Shown: positions 45,249 through 54,346, counted from the stretch's first letter. The stretch is DNA of 64,000 nucleotides from Bradyrhizobium ottawaense (GCF_900099825.1 NZ_LT629693.1:372001-436000), one strand, 5' to 3'. Notes: generated by a model from the letters alone, not told the origin. Numbers and translations: made by a program.

Positions 45249-46443
45249 GTTCAAATCCCCGCCTGCAAAGGAAGTCTGGATCACCGGCATCGGCATCGTG
45301 TCCTCGCTCGGCGAAGGGCTGGACGCGCACTGGGATGCGCTGAACCAGAAGCGGATCAATACCGAAGCCCAGCGCTTCGCGCCCTACATCGTGCACCCGC
45401 TCGCCCCAGTTTCGTTCGACGCCCAGATTCCGAAAAAGGGCGATCAGCGCCAGATGGAAGCCTGGCAGCGCATCGGCACCTATGCCGCGGGGCTGGCGCT
45501 GGATTCCGCCGGGATCAAGGGCAATGCGGAAATCCTCGGCCGCACCGACATGATCGTCGCCGCCGGCGGCGGCGAGCGCGACCTTGCGGTCGACCTCGCG
45601 ATCATGAACGCCGACGCCAACGGCAATTCCGGGCCCGGCTTCCTCAACGAGCGGCTGATGAACGACCTGCGGCCGACGCTGTTTCTGGCCCAGCTCTCCA
45701 ACCTGCTCGCCGGCAACATCGCCATCGTCCACGGCGTCTGCGGGACGTCGCGGACCTTCATGGGCGAGGAAGCCGCCTCGATCGACGCGGCACGGATTGC
45801 GCTCGCCCGAATCGAATCCGGACAGAGCGACATCGCCCTGGTCGGCGCCGCGCATAATGGCGAGCGTTCCGATCTGCTGGTGCTTTACGAGTTCGGCGAC
45901 TTCAACCTGACCGACAACTTCGCACCTGTGTGGGCGCGCGAGAACAACAGCGGTTTCGCGCTCGGCTCCGCCGGCTGTTTCCTGGTGCTGGAATCCCGCG
46001 AGCACGCCGAAGCGCGCGGCGCCAAGCCTTACGCGAAACTGACGAAGGTGGTCGCCGACCTCGCGCAGCGCAAGCAGCCGGGCGCGGTGACCAGATCGCT
46101 GGAAGCGATGTGGCCGAAGCTCGGCGTGCTCACCGACAACGGCAACCTCATCACCGGCGCCACCGGCGTGGAACCGGTAACGTCGGAAGAAAAGGCGTTC
46201 CTGGCCCAGCATCCCGGCTTTGCGGTGCGCGCCACCGGGACGATGTTCGGCCACACGCTGGAGACGCAATTTCCGCTCGGGCTCGCACTGGCCGCACTTT
46301 CGATCTCGCGCGGCGCCCTGTTTCCGCCCAACGATCCGACCGGCCTCGAGGTTGAAAAACAGGACGCGCCGACCCAGATTGTGGTGATGGGGACCGGCCA
46401 CTGGCAGGGCGAAGGCATGGCGCTGGTGGAAGCGATCAAGTAA
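45241..46443 (+). CDS. Ketosynthase-like protein FabF2XL with an incomplete active site
   Basis: This 400-residue thiolase-fold protein keeps the nucleophile-position Cys167 (HGVCGTSRTF) and the second-His position His338 (MFGHTL). It lacks the first catalytic His (NAHGT is replaced by LITGATG, 303-309), the KS Lys, and the C-terminal GFGG loop (here GTGHWQGEG). It may be a chain-length-factor-like partner of the complete ketosynthase downstream. Position after fabZXL matches fabF2XL in rhizobial acpXL clusters. Confidence 0.8.
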   Translation: MTEFKSPPAKEVWITGIGIVSSLGEGLDAHWDALNQKRINTEAQRFAPYIVHPLAPVSFDAQIPKKGDQRQMEAWQRIGTYAAGLALDSAGIKGNAEILGRTDMIVAAGGGERDLAVDLAIMNADANGNSGPGFLNERLMNDLRPTLFLAQLSNLLAGNIAIVHGVCGTSRTFMGEEAASIDAARIALARIESGQSDIALVGAAHNGERSDLLVLYEFGDFNLTDNFAPVWARENNSGFALGSAGCFLVLESREHAEARGAKPYAKLTKVVADLAQRKQPGAVTRSLEAMWPKLGVLTDNGNLITGATGVEPVTSEEKAFLAQHPGFAVRATGTMFGHTLETQFPLGLALAALSISRGALFPPNDPTGLEVEKQDAPTQIVVMGTGHWQGEGMALVEAIK

Positions 46444-46470
46444 CGCGAGCGCAGACGCACTCTTAAAATA

Positions 46471-46513
46471 CGGCGCGCAAGCGCGCCGTTGGAAATTCGG
46501 CGCGCAGGCGCGC
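46471..46513. repeat. Tandem GC hairpin between the two ketosynthase genes
   Basis: CGGCGCGCAAGCGCGCCG (46471-46488) folds perfectly. A second copy CGGCGCGCAGGCGCGC follows at 46498-46513. The 88-bp gap is the largest inside the acpXL operon up to this point and may slow or limit read-through. Confidence 0.6.
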
Positions 46514-46531
46514 AGCATCGACGGGGGAACC

Positions 46532-47809
46532 ATGTCAGCACCACGCGATAAACTCGGCAGGCCGATCGTCGTCGTTACCGGCATGGGCGTGGTGACCTCG
46601 CTCGGCGCCGGCAAGCAGGACAACTGGACCCGGCTGACCGCGGGTGAATCCGGGATCCGGACCGTGACGCGGTTTCCGGTCGATGGCCTCAAGACCACCA
46701 TGGCCGGCACCGTCGATTTCGTCACCGTCGATCCCGCCACGTCGACCGGTCTCACCGAGCGCCTCGCCGAGATCGCGACCGAGGAAGCGCTCGAACAGGC
46801 CGCCATCGGGACAAAAGCGGATTTTCCCGGGCCGCTGTTTCTCGCGGTCGCCCCGGTCGAGGTCGAATGGCCGCAGCGGCTCGCGATCGGGCGCGCGACC
46901 GGAATGACCAAATTCGACTATGGCGACGTGCTGCGCGTCAGCGGCGGCGGCGCCTTCGGCGAATATCATCACCGCTTCATGTTCGGTTCGATCGCTAGTC
47001 GCCTTGCCGAGACCTTCGGCACCAAGGGCTCGCCGATCTCGTTGTCGACCGCGTGCGCCTCCGGCGCCACCGCGATCCAGCTCGGCGTCGAGGCGATCCG
47101 CCGCGGCGAGGCCGACGCCGCCCTGTGCGTCGGTACCGACGGTTCGGTCAATCCGGAAGCGCTGGTGCGCTTCTCACTGCTGTCGGCGCTGTCGACCCAG
47201 AACGCGCCGCCGCAGGGTGCCTCAAAACCGTTCTCGAAAAACCGCGACGGTTTCGTCATGGCCGAAGGCGCCGGCGCGATGGTGCTGGAGAGCTATGAAT
47301 CCGCGATGGCGCGCGGCGCCACCATTCTCGGCGTCGTCGCCGGTTGCGGCGAATTGACCGACTCGTTCCACCGCACCCGCTCCAGCCCGGACGGCAAGCC
47401 GATCATCGGCTGCATGCGCAAGACGCTGGCCGACGCCGGCCTCGAGCCGGAGCAGATCGACCACATCAACGCGCACGGCACCGCGACGCCCGAAAACGAC
47501 AAGATGGAGTACAACACGACCGCGGTCGTGTTCGGCGAGCACCTGTCGAAGATCCCGGTGTCGTCGAACAAGTCGATGGTCGGACACACCATCTCCGCGG
47601 CCGGTGCGGTCGAGGCGGTGTTCTCGCTGCTGACGCTGGAGCATCAGCGGATTCCGCCGACCATCAATTACGAGGTGCCGGACCCGGCGATCCTGTTTGA
47701 CGTCGTCGGCAACAAGGCGCGCGACGCCCGCGTCACCGCCGTGATGTCGAACTCGTTCGGTTTTGGCGGGCAAAATGCCTCGCTGATCCTGACGCGCGAA
47801 CCTGTGTAG
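46532..47809 (+). CDS. Beta-ketoacyl-ACP synthase II (FabF1XL)
   Basis: The 425-residue ketosynthase is complete: Cys175 (STACASGA), His315 (NAHGTATP), Lys347 and His352 (SSNKSMVGHT), and the C-terminal NSFGFGGQN loop. It condenses malonyl-ACP with the growing chain, here probably extending acyl-AcpXL to C26-C28. It is the catalytic member of the ketosynthase pair. A GGGGGAA ribosome site precedes the ATG. Confidence 0.92.
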   Translation: MSAPRDKLGRPIVVVTGMGVVTSLGAGKQDNWTRLTAGESGIRTVTRFPVDGLKTTMAGTVDFVTVDPATSTGLTERLAEIATEEALEQAAIGTKADFPGPLFLAVAPVEVEWPQRLAIGRATGMTKFDYGDVLRVSGGGAFGEYHHRFMFGSIASRLAETFGTKGSPISLSTACASGATAIQLGVEAIRRGEADAALCVGTDGSVNPEALVRFSLLSALSTQNAPPQGASKPFSKNRDGFVMAEGAGAMVLESYESAMARGATILGVVAGCGELTDSFHRTRSSPDGKPIIGCMRKTLADAGLEPEQIDHINAHGTATPENDKMEYNTTAVVFGEHLSKIPVSSNKSMVGHTISAAGAVEAVFSLLTLEHQRIPPTINYEVPDPAILFDVVGNKARDARVTAVMSNSFGFGGQNASLILTREPV

Positions 47810-47827
47810 CGCGTTAACAGCTACTCT

Positions 47828-47886
47828 TTTTGTTTTGACGCGTTTTCTTAACGCGAACCGGTATCCACTTCGCTTGAAAACGCTAT
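47828..47886 (+). repeat. Dispersed repeat, GCGTTTTC/GAAAACGC family, short form
   Basis: TTTTGTTTTGACGCGTTTTC, then TTAACGCGAACCGG, then CACTTCGCTTGAAAACGCTA. It fills the fabF1XL-lpxXL gap and ends 4 bp before the lpxXL ATG, where the alcohol dehydrogenase gene sits in other acpXL clusters. Confidence 0.85.
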
Positions 47887-47890
47887 CACC

Positions 47891-48826
47891 ATGAACCGTC
47901 TGCTCCTCCGCACCAAGGCGCGCCTGCGCGACGCTGCCAAGCCGGTTTCGGAAGCGGCCGTCGGCGCGCTGACGATCGGCCTGTTGCGCACGACGCGCTA
48001 TTTCGACCCGGACAAGACCTCGAACTTCTTTGGCCGCGTCACCCGTTTCATCGGCCGAAGGCTGCGCGAGGATCGCATCGGCCGCGAAAATCTTGTCGCC
48101 GCCTTCCCCGAGAAATCGCCCGAGGAGATCGAGACCATTCTGGCCGGCGTCTGGGACAATCTCGGCCGCATCGGGGCCGAGTTCGCCCATCTCGACCACA
48201 TCTGGGATTACGACGTCGATCATCCCGAGAAACCCAGCCGGATCGAGTTCAGCGCGCGGACCAAGCAACTGTTCGATGCGCTGCGCGATGACGGCAAGCC
48301 GGCGATCATTTTCGCCAGCCACCTCGGCAACTGGGAAATTCCGGCGCTGGGCGCCGTCGCGCATGGGCTCGATTGCGCCATCCTGTTCCGGCGGCCGAAC
48401 ATCGAGTCCGCCGATCGCGCCATCGAACGGATCCGCGCGGTCAAGATGGGCACACTGGTGCCGGCTGGCCGCGAGGCGCCGCTGAAACTCGCCGAAGCGC
48501 TGCAGAACGGCCAGCACGTCGCGATGCTGGTCGATCAGTACATGGGTAATGGCGTCGAGGTGACGTTCTTCGGCCGCAAGACCAAGGCCAACCCGACGCT
48601 GGCGCGGCTCTTGCGGCAGGTCGAATGCCCGGTCCACGGCGTGCGCATCATCCGCCTGCCCAACCACCGCTTCCGCGCCGAACTGTCCGAAGAGGTCAAG
48701 CCGGCGCGCGACGCCGCCGGCCAAATCGATATCCAGGGAACGATGCAGGCGGTCACGTCGGTGATCGAAGGCTGGGTGCGCGAATATCCGGACCAGTGGC
48801 TGTGGCTGCACCGCCGCTGGCGGTAG
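47891..48826 (+). CDS. lpxXL: Lipid A very-long-chain acyltransferase LpxXL (LpxL/HtrB family)
   Basis: The 311-residue product has an N-terminal hydrophobic segment and the LpxL-family motif His144-Leu-Gly-Asn-Trp-Glu149 (HX4E) in FASHLGNWEIPALG, followed by VDQYMGNG. It transfers a very-long acyl chain from AcpXL to a hydroxyl of a primary lipid A chain at the inner membrane. Adjacent acpXL genes favour LpxXL over ordinary LpxL. Followed by a 27-bp-arm palindrome. Confidence 0.88.
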   Translation: MNRLLLRTKARLRDAAKPVSEAAVGALTIGLLRTTRYFDPDKTSNFFGRVTRFIGRRLREDRIGRENLVAAFPEKSPEEIETILAGVWDNLGRIGAEFAHLDHIWDYDVDHPEKPSRIEFSARTKQLFDALRDDGKPAIIFASHLGNWEIPALGAVAHGLDCAILFRRPNIESADRAIERIRAVKMGTLVPAGREAPLKLAEALQNGQHVAMLVDQYMGNGVEVTFFGRKTKANPTLARLLRQVECPVHGVRIIRLPNHRFRAELSEEVKPARDAAGQIDIQGTMQAVTSVIEGWVREYPDQWLWLHRRWR

Positions 48827-48839
48827 GAGTACGTTCGTA

Positions 48840-48907
48840 GCCCGGATGAGCGAAGCGACATTCGGGAAACACGAACCGGCCCCGAATGTCGCTTCGCTCA
48901 TCCGGGC
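48840..48907. terminator. Perfect 27-bp-arm palindrome after lpxXL
   Basis: The arm starting GCCCGGATGAGCGAAGCGAC (48840-48866) is exactly inverted at 48881-48907 around a 14-nt loop. There is no U tract. It lies 14 bp after the lpxXL stop and probably ends the acpXL transcript. It also looks like a repeat family member (CGAAGCGACATTCGGG). Confidence 0.65.
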
Positions 48908-48909
48908 CG

Positions 48910-49042
48910 ACCTCATGGTGAGGAGCGCGTCTTCGCGCGTCTCGAACCATCGAGCCCCACTGTGGCCATCCTGCGAGACGGCGCGGAGCCTGTCATCGGG
49001 CGCGCATTCGCGCGACCCGTTGGCGCCTCCTCAGGATGAGGG
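48910..49042. repeat. Second intergenic repeat, CTCATGGTGAGGAGCGCG / CTCCTCAGGATGAG type
   Basis: A left segment CTCATGGTGAGGAGCGCG (48912) and right segment GCGCCTCCTCAGGATGAG (49023) face each other imperfectly across about 95 bp with inner GC stems. It closes the gap between convergent lpxXL and potF-like genes. I recall similar elements as common in Bradyrhizobium. Confidence 0.55.
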
Positions 49043-49045
49043 AAG

Positions 49046-50164
49046 TCACTTCCCCGTCTTCACCTTCGTCCACAACCGGTTGATGATGCGCTGTGTGGCA
49101 GCGTCGCGGGCCTGGATCACGAACAGCTTCTTCTGCATCGCTTCGTCCGGATAGATATTTTTGTCGTTCAGAATCCTGGGGTCGACCAGCTTCTGGCTCG
49201 CCAGGTTGCCGTTGGCGTAGGACAGGAAATCCGAATTCTTCGCCGCGACATCCGGGCGGTAGAGATAGTTGATCAGCTCATAGGCTTCCGCGACATTCCT
49301 GGCATCCGATGGAATCGCCAGATTGTCGAAAAACATCTGCGCGCCCTCCTTCGGGATGGTGTAGCCGATATCGATACCGTTTTTGGCCTCCGCCGCGCGG
49401 CTGCGCGCCTGCATGATGTCGCCCGACCAGCCCACCACGAAGCAGATCTCGCCGGACGCCAGCGCGCCGAGATATTCGGACGAGTGAAATTTTCGGACAT
49501 AGGGCCTGATCTTGACGACGAGATCGGCCGCCTTTTCGAGATCGGCCTGCTTGGTCGAATTCGGGTCGATCCCGAGATAGCTCAATGCGGCTGGCAGAAT
49601 ATCGTCGGCGGAATCCAGCATGTGAATGCCGCACTCCTTGAACTTGGCGAGGTTCTCCGGCTTGAACACCATGTCCCAGCTATCGATCTTCGCATCCGGC
49701 CCGAGGATTTTCTGCGCCATCTTGACATTGTAGCCGATGCCGGTGGTCCCCCACATGTAGTTGGCGCCGTAATTGTTGCCGGGATCGTAGATCGCGAGCT
49801 GCTGCGTCACCACCGGCCAGGCGTTGGCAAGGTTCGGCAGCTTCGCCTTGTCGAGTTTCAGAAAAACCTTCGCCGTGATCTGGCGCTGCAGGAAATAGCC
49901 GGTCGGCACCACGACGTCGTAGCCGGATTTTCCGGCCAACAGCCGGGTCTCCAGCGTCTCGTTGGCGTCGAAGGTGTCGTAGACCACCTTGATGCCGGTC
50001 TCCCTGGTGAAATTCTCCAGGACATCCGGCGCCATGTAGTTCGACCAGTTGAAGAAATTGACCGTGCGCTCTTCGGCCTGCGCCGGGGCTGCCAGCACAA
50101 CCACCGCCGTCGCAGCCAGCAAATAAACCTGCAAACGAAGTTTGTTCCGGGCCTGGTCGCGCAT
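49046..50164 (-). CDS. potF: Polyamine ABC transporter substrate-binding protein (PotF-like)
   Basis: The 372-residue product has a signal peptide ending APAQAEE, then the PotD/PotF fold: VNFFNWSNYMAPDVLENF, DVVVPTGYFLQRQ, NYMWGTTGIGYN and the DIGYTIPKEGAQMFFDN ligand loop. It probably binds putrescine or spermidine in the periplasm. It is third in a rhodanese-aminotransferase-binding-protein set and no Pot permease/ATPase genes follow, so the transporter must be elsewhere. Confidence 0.88.
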   Translation of the reverse strand: MRDQARNKLRLQVYLLAATAVVVLAAPAQAEERTVNFFNWSNYMAPDVLENFTRETGIKVVYDTFDANETLETRLLAGKSGYDVVVPTGYFLQRQITAKVFLKLDKAKLPNLANAWPVVTQQLAIYDPGNNYGANYMWGTTGIGYNVKMAQKILGPDAKIDSWDMVFKPENLAKFKECGIHMLDSADDILPAALSYLGIDPNSTKQADLEKAADLVVKIRPYVRKFHSSEYLGALASGEICFVVGWSGDIMQARSRAAEAKNGIDIGYTIPKEGAQMFFDNLAIPSDARNVAEAYELINYLYRPDVAAKNSDFLSYANGNLASQKLVDPRILNDKNIYPDEAMQKKLFVIQARDAATQRIINRLWTKVKTGK

Positions 50165-50169
50165 CTCTT

Positions 50170-51339
50170 CTACCTCTTGCGGCGATGGACCGCGTCCGAC
50201 AGACGCTCCAGCGCGGTATCCAGCGTGGCATCCTTCTTGGAGAAACAGAACCGCACCACCGACGTCACCGCATCCTGCTCGTAGAATGCCGACACCGGGA
50301 TCGCGGCGACCTTGTAATCGTTGACGATGCGCTGGCAGAACGCCACATCGGTTTCGTTCAATCCGAGCGGCGACAGATCGACGGTGAGGAAATACGTGCC
50401 CTGCGATTTCAGCACCGGGAAACCGATGCTCTCCAGACCTTTGGTGAGGCGGTCCCTGCTTCGCGCCAGATCCTTGCGCATGTCGTAGAAATATTCCGCC
50501 GGCTTGTTGAGGCCGTAGGCGACGGCGGCCTGCAGGTTGGGCGCTGTGGTGAAGGTGAGAAACTGATGCACCTTGGCGGCGACCCGCAGCAGCGGCGGCG
50601 CGGCACAGACAAAGCCGATCTTCCAGCCGGTCAGCGAGAAAATCTTGCCGGCGCTGCCGACCTTGATGGTGCGGTCGCGCATGCCGGGAATCGTGATCAG
50701 CGGAATGTGCTCGCGGCCGTCGAACACGACGTGCTCCCAGACCTCGTCACAGATCGCGATGGTGTCGAACTCCTGGCAGAACCGCGCCAGCAATTCGAGG
50801 TCTTCGCGCGGATAGACCACTGCGGCCGGATTGAGCGGATTGTTGAACAGCACCGCCTTGGTCTTGTGGTTGAAGACGCTGCGCAGCATCTCCTCGTTCA
50901 GCCGCCACTCCGGCGGCTCCAGCCGCAGCAGGCGCGGAATGCCGCCGGCCTGGCGGATGATCGGCAGATAGCTGTCATAGACCGGCTGAAACACCACGAC
51001 CTCGTCGCCGGGCTCGACCACCGCGAGGATCGACGAGGTCAGCGCCTCGGTCCCGCCCGACGTCACCATCACCTCGGTCATCGGATCGAGCGTGAGATGG
51101 TGCCAGCGCCCGTAATGATCTGATATCGCGGTTCGCAGTTCCGGAATGCCCATCATCGACGGGTATTGGTTGTAGCCGTTGACGGACGCGTCCGCGGCGG
51201 CGCGGCGGATGTCCTCCGGGCCGGGATCGTCAGGAAAACCCTGGCCGAGATTGATCGCATTGTTGTCGCGCGCGAGCTGCGACATGGCTTCGAAGACGGT
51301 GACGGGAAGGTCGGCGAAGACCTTGTTCATGGAAGTCAT
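50170..51339 (-). CDS. PLP-dependent class I/II aminotransferase
   Basis: This 389-residue fold-type I aminotransferase has PLP Lys232 in SAGKIFSLTGWKIGF, the NNPLNP motif (166-171), and Asp198 (CDEVWEH) for the pyridine nitrogen. Overall similarity is to the methionine/kynurenine aminotransferase group (YbdL, KAT). Substrate unproven. It begins 8 nt after the rhodanese gene and ends 5 nt before the polyamine-binding-protein gene, so the three are likely one transcript. Confidence 0.9.
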   Translation of the reverse strand: MTSMNKVFADLPVTVFEAMSQLARDNNAINLGQGFPDDPGPEDIRRAAADASVNGYNQYPSMMGIPELRTAISDHYGRWHHLTLDPMTEVMVTSGGTEALTSSILAVVEPGDEVVVFQPVYDSYLPIIRQAGGIPRLLRLEPPEWRLNEEMLRSVFNHKTKAVLFNNPLNPAAVVYPREDLELLARFCQEFDTIAICDEVWEHVVFDGREHIPLITIPGMRDRTIKVGSAGKIFSLTGWKIGFVCAAPPLLRVAAKVHQFLTFTTAPNLQAAVAYGLNKPAEYFYDMRKDLARSRDRLTKGLESIGFPVLKSQGTYFLTVDLSPLGLNETDVAFCQRIVNDYKVAAIPVSAFYEQDAVTSVVRFCFSKKDATLDTALERLSDAVHRRKR

Positions 51340-51347
51340 GACTAAGT

Positions 51348-51677
51348 TCAGCCGCCGGTCCTGGTCGGCAGTCCGGCCGCCTTCCAGCCCAGGATGCCGC
51401 CGGCCAGATGGTGGTCATAGGCAAGGCCCGCCGCCTGCGCCGCCAGCGACGCCGTCACCGAGCGCTTGCCGGACCGGCAGGCGAAAACCACCGTCTTCCC
51501 TTTGGGGTCGGGAATGGCAGCCGGATCGAATGTCGAGAGTGGAACCACCACGCCATCCGGATAGGCCTCCACCGCGACCTCATTGGGCTCGCGGACGTCG
51601 ACCAGAAGATAGCGTCCTTCCGCGATCCCGTTCGACACTTCCTCCGGCGTTAAATCGTGCACCTGATGATCCGCCAC
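51348..51677 (-). CDS. Single-domain rhodanese (sulfurtransferase)
   Basis: The 109-residue single rhodanese domain has active-site Cys67 in FACRSGKRS and the N-terminal VDVREPNE motif. The six-residue active loop length fits a sulfurtransferase rather than a phosphatase. The start is a GTG at 51677 with GGGAGG 5 nt upstream; the longer open frame to 52046 covers the adjacent gap and the acetyltransferase gene. Sulfur handling would fit a methionine-type aminotransferase next door, but this is inference. Confidence 0.88.
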   Translation of the reverse strand: MADHQVHDLTPEEVSNGIAEGRYLLVDVREPNEVAVEAYPDGVVVPLSTFDPAAIPDPKGKTVVFACRSGKRSVTASLAAQAAGLAYDHHLAGGILGWKAAGLPTRTGG

Positions 51678-51805
51678 GCAAACCTCCCGACCTCTTGCAG
51701 GGGCCATCTGACCCGCTATTCGGGGCGCAAAGTCGCCTCTCGCGCGGCGAAAATCAAGCGCTGCAAACGGTTTAAACCGCCGCCCGAAAGCTGTTCCGCA
51801 AGCCG

Positions 51806-52252
51806 TTACCGAAGCTGCTTCGCGATCGGCCAGGCCCCCTTGGGGGTTTGCGGCCCGGACATCAGGTAGCCCCGTCGAAGATAGAACGCCCGGGCGTTCG
51901 AGCTTGCCTCCGCACGGACGGCATCGACGCCGCTTCCACGCATCCGTCGCTCGAGCATTTCGAGCAGCGCCGTGCCGACGCCCCGGCCGGCAAATTCCGG
52001 GGCCGTATACAGCCCCTCCAGCGTATCGCCGCGAATGGCAGCCCATCCGGCCGCGACGCCATCAAGCTCGGCAACCCAGATTTCGAATTCGCGAAGCTTT
52101 TGCGCCATTCCGGCCAGCGTGAGCTTCGTCGCCCACGCTTTGGCCTCACCGGCAGGCATTCCCTGCGGCGCCAACTCGAGGATCGCCTTGCGCCTGATCT
52201 CGAACAGACCGGTCGCATCATCAGGCGTAGCCAGACGGTGAACGGCGCCCAT
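51806..52252 (-). CDS. GNAT family N-acetyltransferase
   Basis: The 148-residue GNAT protein has the acetyl-CoA pyrophosphate loop at PEFAGRGVGTALLEML (R/Q-x-x-G-x-A region) and the C-terminal Tyr in ARAFYLRRGY. The substrate amine cannot be inferred. It is codirectional with the rhodanese operon 128 bp away and 51 bp downstream of a kup gene. Confidence 0.85.
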   Translation of the reverse strand: MGAVHRLATPDDATGLFEIRRKAILELAPQGMPAGEAKAWATKLTLAGMAQKLREFEIWVAELDGVAAGWAAIRGDTLEGLYTAPEFAGRGVGTALLEMLERRMRGSGVDAVRAEASSNARAFYLRRGYLMSGPQTPKGAWPIAKQLR

Positions 52253-52303
52253 GTCGACCTGTCATCCAACGGAGGCTGGAAGGAATTCGTAGAGGACCGC
52301 TGG

Positions 52304-54229
52304 CTAGATCGTCACCTGCGTGCCGACCTCCACCACGCGGCCGGTCGGGATCTGGAAATAATCGGTGGCGTCGTTGGCGGAGCGGCTGAGCCGGATGAAC
52401 AGCAGGTCCTGCCAGCGCGGCATGCCGGAATGCGCGGCCGGCTTCAGCGAACGGCGGGACAGGAAGAACGACGTCGACATGATGTCGAACTGCCAGCCGA
52501 GCTTGCGAGCAATCGCCAGCGTTTTCGGCACGTTGGGCGATTCCATGAAACCGAACTTCAAGGTCACCTTGGAGAAAGTGGCGCTGAGCTGCTCCATGCG
52601 TACCCGCTCGGAAGGGTCGATGCGTGGCGTCGGTGCGGTCTCGATGGTGAGAATGACGTTCTTCTCGTGCAGCACCTTGTAGTGCTTCAGGCTGTGCATC
52701 AGCGCGGTCGGCGCGCTGTCCGGATCGGAGGTCAGGAACACGGCGGTGCCGGAGACGCGCTGCGGCGGGCGCTTTTCCAGCATCGCCACCAGATCGGCCA
52801 GCGGGAATTCCAGCTTGCGCGACTTCTCGAACAACAGCCGGCTGCCGCGCCGCCAAGTATACATCAGCAGCATCACGATGCCGCCGAGCGCCAGCGGCAC
52901 CCAGCCGCCCTCCAGCACCTTCAACAGGTTGGCCGCAAGGAACGTGAGGTCGAGAAACAGAAACGGCGCGATCAGCGCGGCGGCGGCGATCGGCGACCAT
53001 TTCCAGACCCGCCAGATCACGACAAAGCCCATCATCGCCGTGACCACCATGGTGCCGGTCACCGAGATTCCATAGGCCGAGGCCAGCGCGCTCGACGAGC
53101 GGAACAGCAGCACCAGCAGCATGACCGCAACGAACAGCAGCATGTTGATGCGCGGGATGTAGATCTGGCCGGAATGCGCTTCCGAGGTATGACGAATTTC
53201 GAACCGCGGCATCAGGCCGAGCTGGATCGCCTGCCGCGTCAGCGAATAGGCGCCGGTGATCACCGCCTGGCTCGCGATCACGGTCGCCGCCGTCGCCAGC
53301 GCGACCATCGGAATAAGCGCCCAGTCCGGAAACATCAGGAAGAACGGATTTTCGATCGCCTTCGGATCGGCGATCACGAGCGCGCCCTGCCCCAGATAAT
53401 TCAGTGCCAATGACGGCAGCACGATGAAGAGCCAGGCGGTCTGGATCGGCCGTTTGCCGAAGTGGCCTAGATCGGCATAGAGCGCCTCGGCGCCGGTGAC
53501 GGCGAGAAACACCGCGCCGAGCGTCACGAATCCGATCAGGCCGTGATGGAGCATGAAGGAAACGGCATACAGCGGATTGAGCGCCAGCATCACTTCGGGA
53601 TGCCGCATGATCTGCGGCACGGCGGCAACCGCAATCACCGTGAACCAGACGCACATCACGGGGCCGAAGAACGTCGCGACACTGGCGGTACCGCGCGACT
53701 GAACCGCGAACAGCACCACCAGAATGACCACGGTGAGCGGCACGACATAGGGATCGAAGGTCGCGGTGACGAGCTTGATGCCTTCGATCGCCGACAGCAC
53801 CGACAGCGCCGGCGTGATGACCGCGTCGCCGTAGAACAGCGCGCCGGAGATGATGCCGAGCAGCACGATCGCGCCGCCGCCCTTGGTCACGGCGCGCTGC
53901 GCCAGCGCCATCAGCGCCAGCGTTCCGCCTTCGCCATGGTTGTCGGCGCGCAGCAGGATCAGCACGTATTTCAGCGTCACCACGACGATCAGCGCCCACA
54001 GGATCAGGCTGAGCACGCCGAGCACGGCCTGCGGCGTGGCATCGACCGAAGCACTGCTGGCGGCCACCACCGCTTCGCGCAACGCGTAGAGCGGGCTGGT
54101 GCCGATGTCGCCGTAGACGACGCCGATGCTGCCGAGCATCAGGGCCTTGAAACCTGCGGTGGAATGCGCTTCCCCATGTCCATTGGCCGCGGGCGTTTCC
54201 GCCGCGGTGACCGCGCTTTCGGATGACAT
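52304..54229 (-). CDS. kup: Kup-family potassium transporter
   Basis: This 641-residue K+/H+ importer has about 12 helices and starts with the conserved [20 protein letters not shown], followed by [10 protein letters not shown] in helix 2 and [18 protein letters not shown] soluble C-terminal domain of about 200 residues ends [10 protein letters not shown]. The ATG at 54229 is chosen because the 25 residues upstream are not conserved. It is the second of two tandem paralogs. Confidence 0.93.
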   Translation of the reverse strand: MSSESAVTAAETPAANGHGEAHSTAGFKALMLGSIGVVYGDIGTSPLYALREAVVAASSASVDATPQAVLGVLSLILWALIVVVTLKYVLILLRADNHGEGGTLALMALAQRAVTKGGGAIVLLGIISGALFYGDAVITPALSVLSAIEGIKLVTATFDPYVVPLTVVILVVLFAVQSRGTASVATFFGPVMCVWFTVIAVAAVPQIMRHPEVMLALNPLYAVSFMLHHGLIGFVTLGAVFLAVTGAEALYADLGHFGKRPIQTAWLFIVLPSLALNYLGQGALVIADPKAIENPFFLMFPDWALIPMVALATAATVIASQAVITGAYSLTRQAIQLGLMPRFEIRHTSEAHSGQIYIPRINMLLFVAVMLLVLLFRSSSALASAYGISVTGTMVVTAMMGFVVIWRVWKWSPIAAAALIAPFLFLDLTFLAANLLKVLEGGWVPLALGGIVMLLMYTWRRGSRLLFEKSRKLEFPLADLVAMLEKRPPQRVSGTAVFLTSDPDSAPTALMHSLKHYKVLHEKNVILTIETAPTPRIDPSERVRMEQLSATFSKVTLKFGFMESPNVPKTLAIARKLGWQFDIMSTSFFLSRRSLKPAAHSGMPRWQDLLFIRLSRSANDATDYFQIPTGRVVEVGTQVTI

Positions 54230-54331
54230 TGGGGTGGGCCTCAGCCGTTTCTTTCGCACTGCACAATGCAGGAACGAAGCCGTATACTCCCGGCGGGAAT
54301 GCAAAGGTTAGCCTGAAATCAGGCCTCAGGC

Positions 54332-54346
54332 ATGCATTTTATGCAT
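54332..54346. repeat. Short dyad between the tandem kup genes
   Basis: ATGCAT-TTT-ATGCAT, a palindromic hexamer repeated across 3 bp, about 100 bp upstream of the downstream kup start. It could be an operator or merely chance in this AT-rich patch. Confidence 0.3.
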
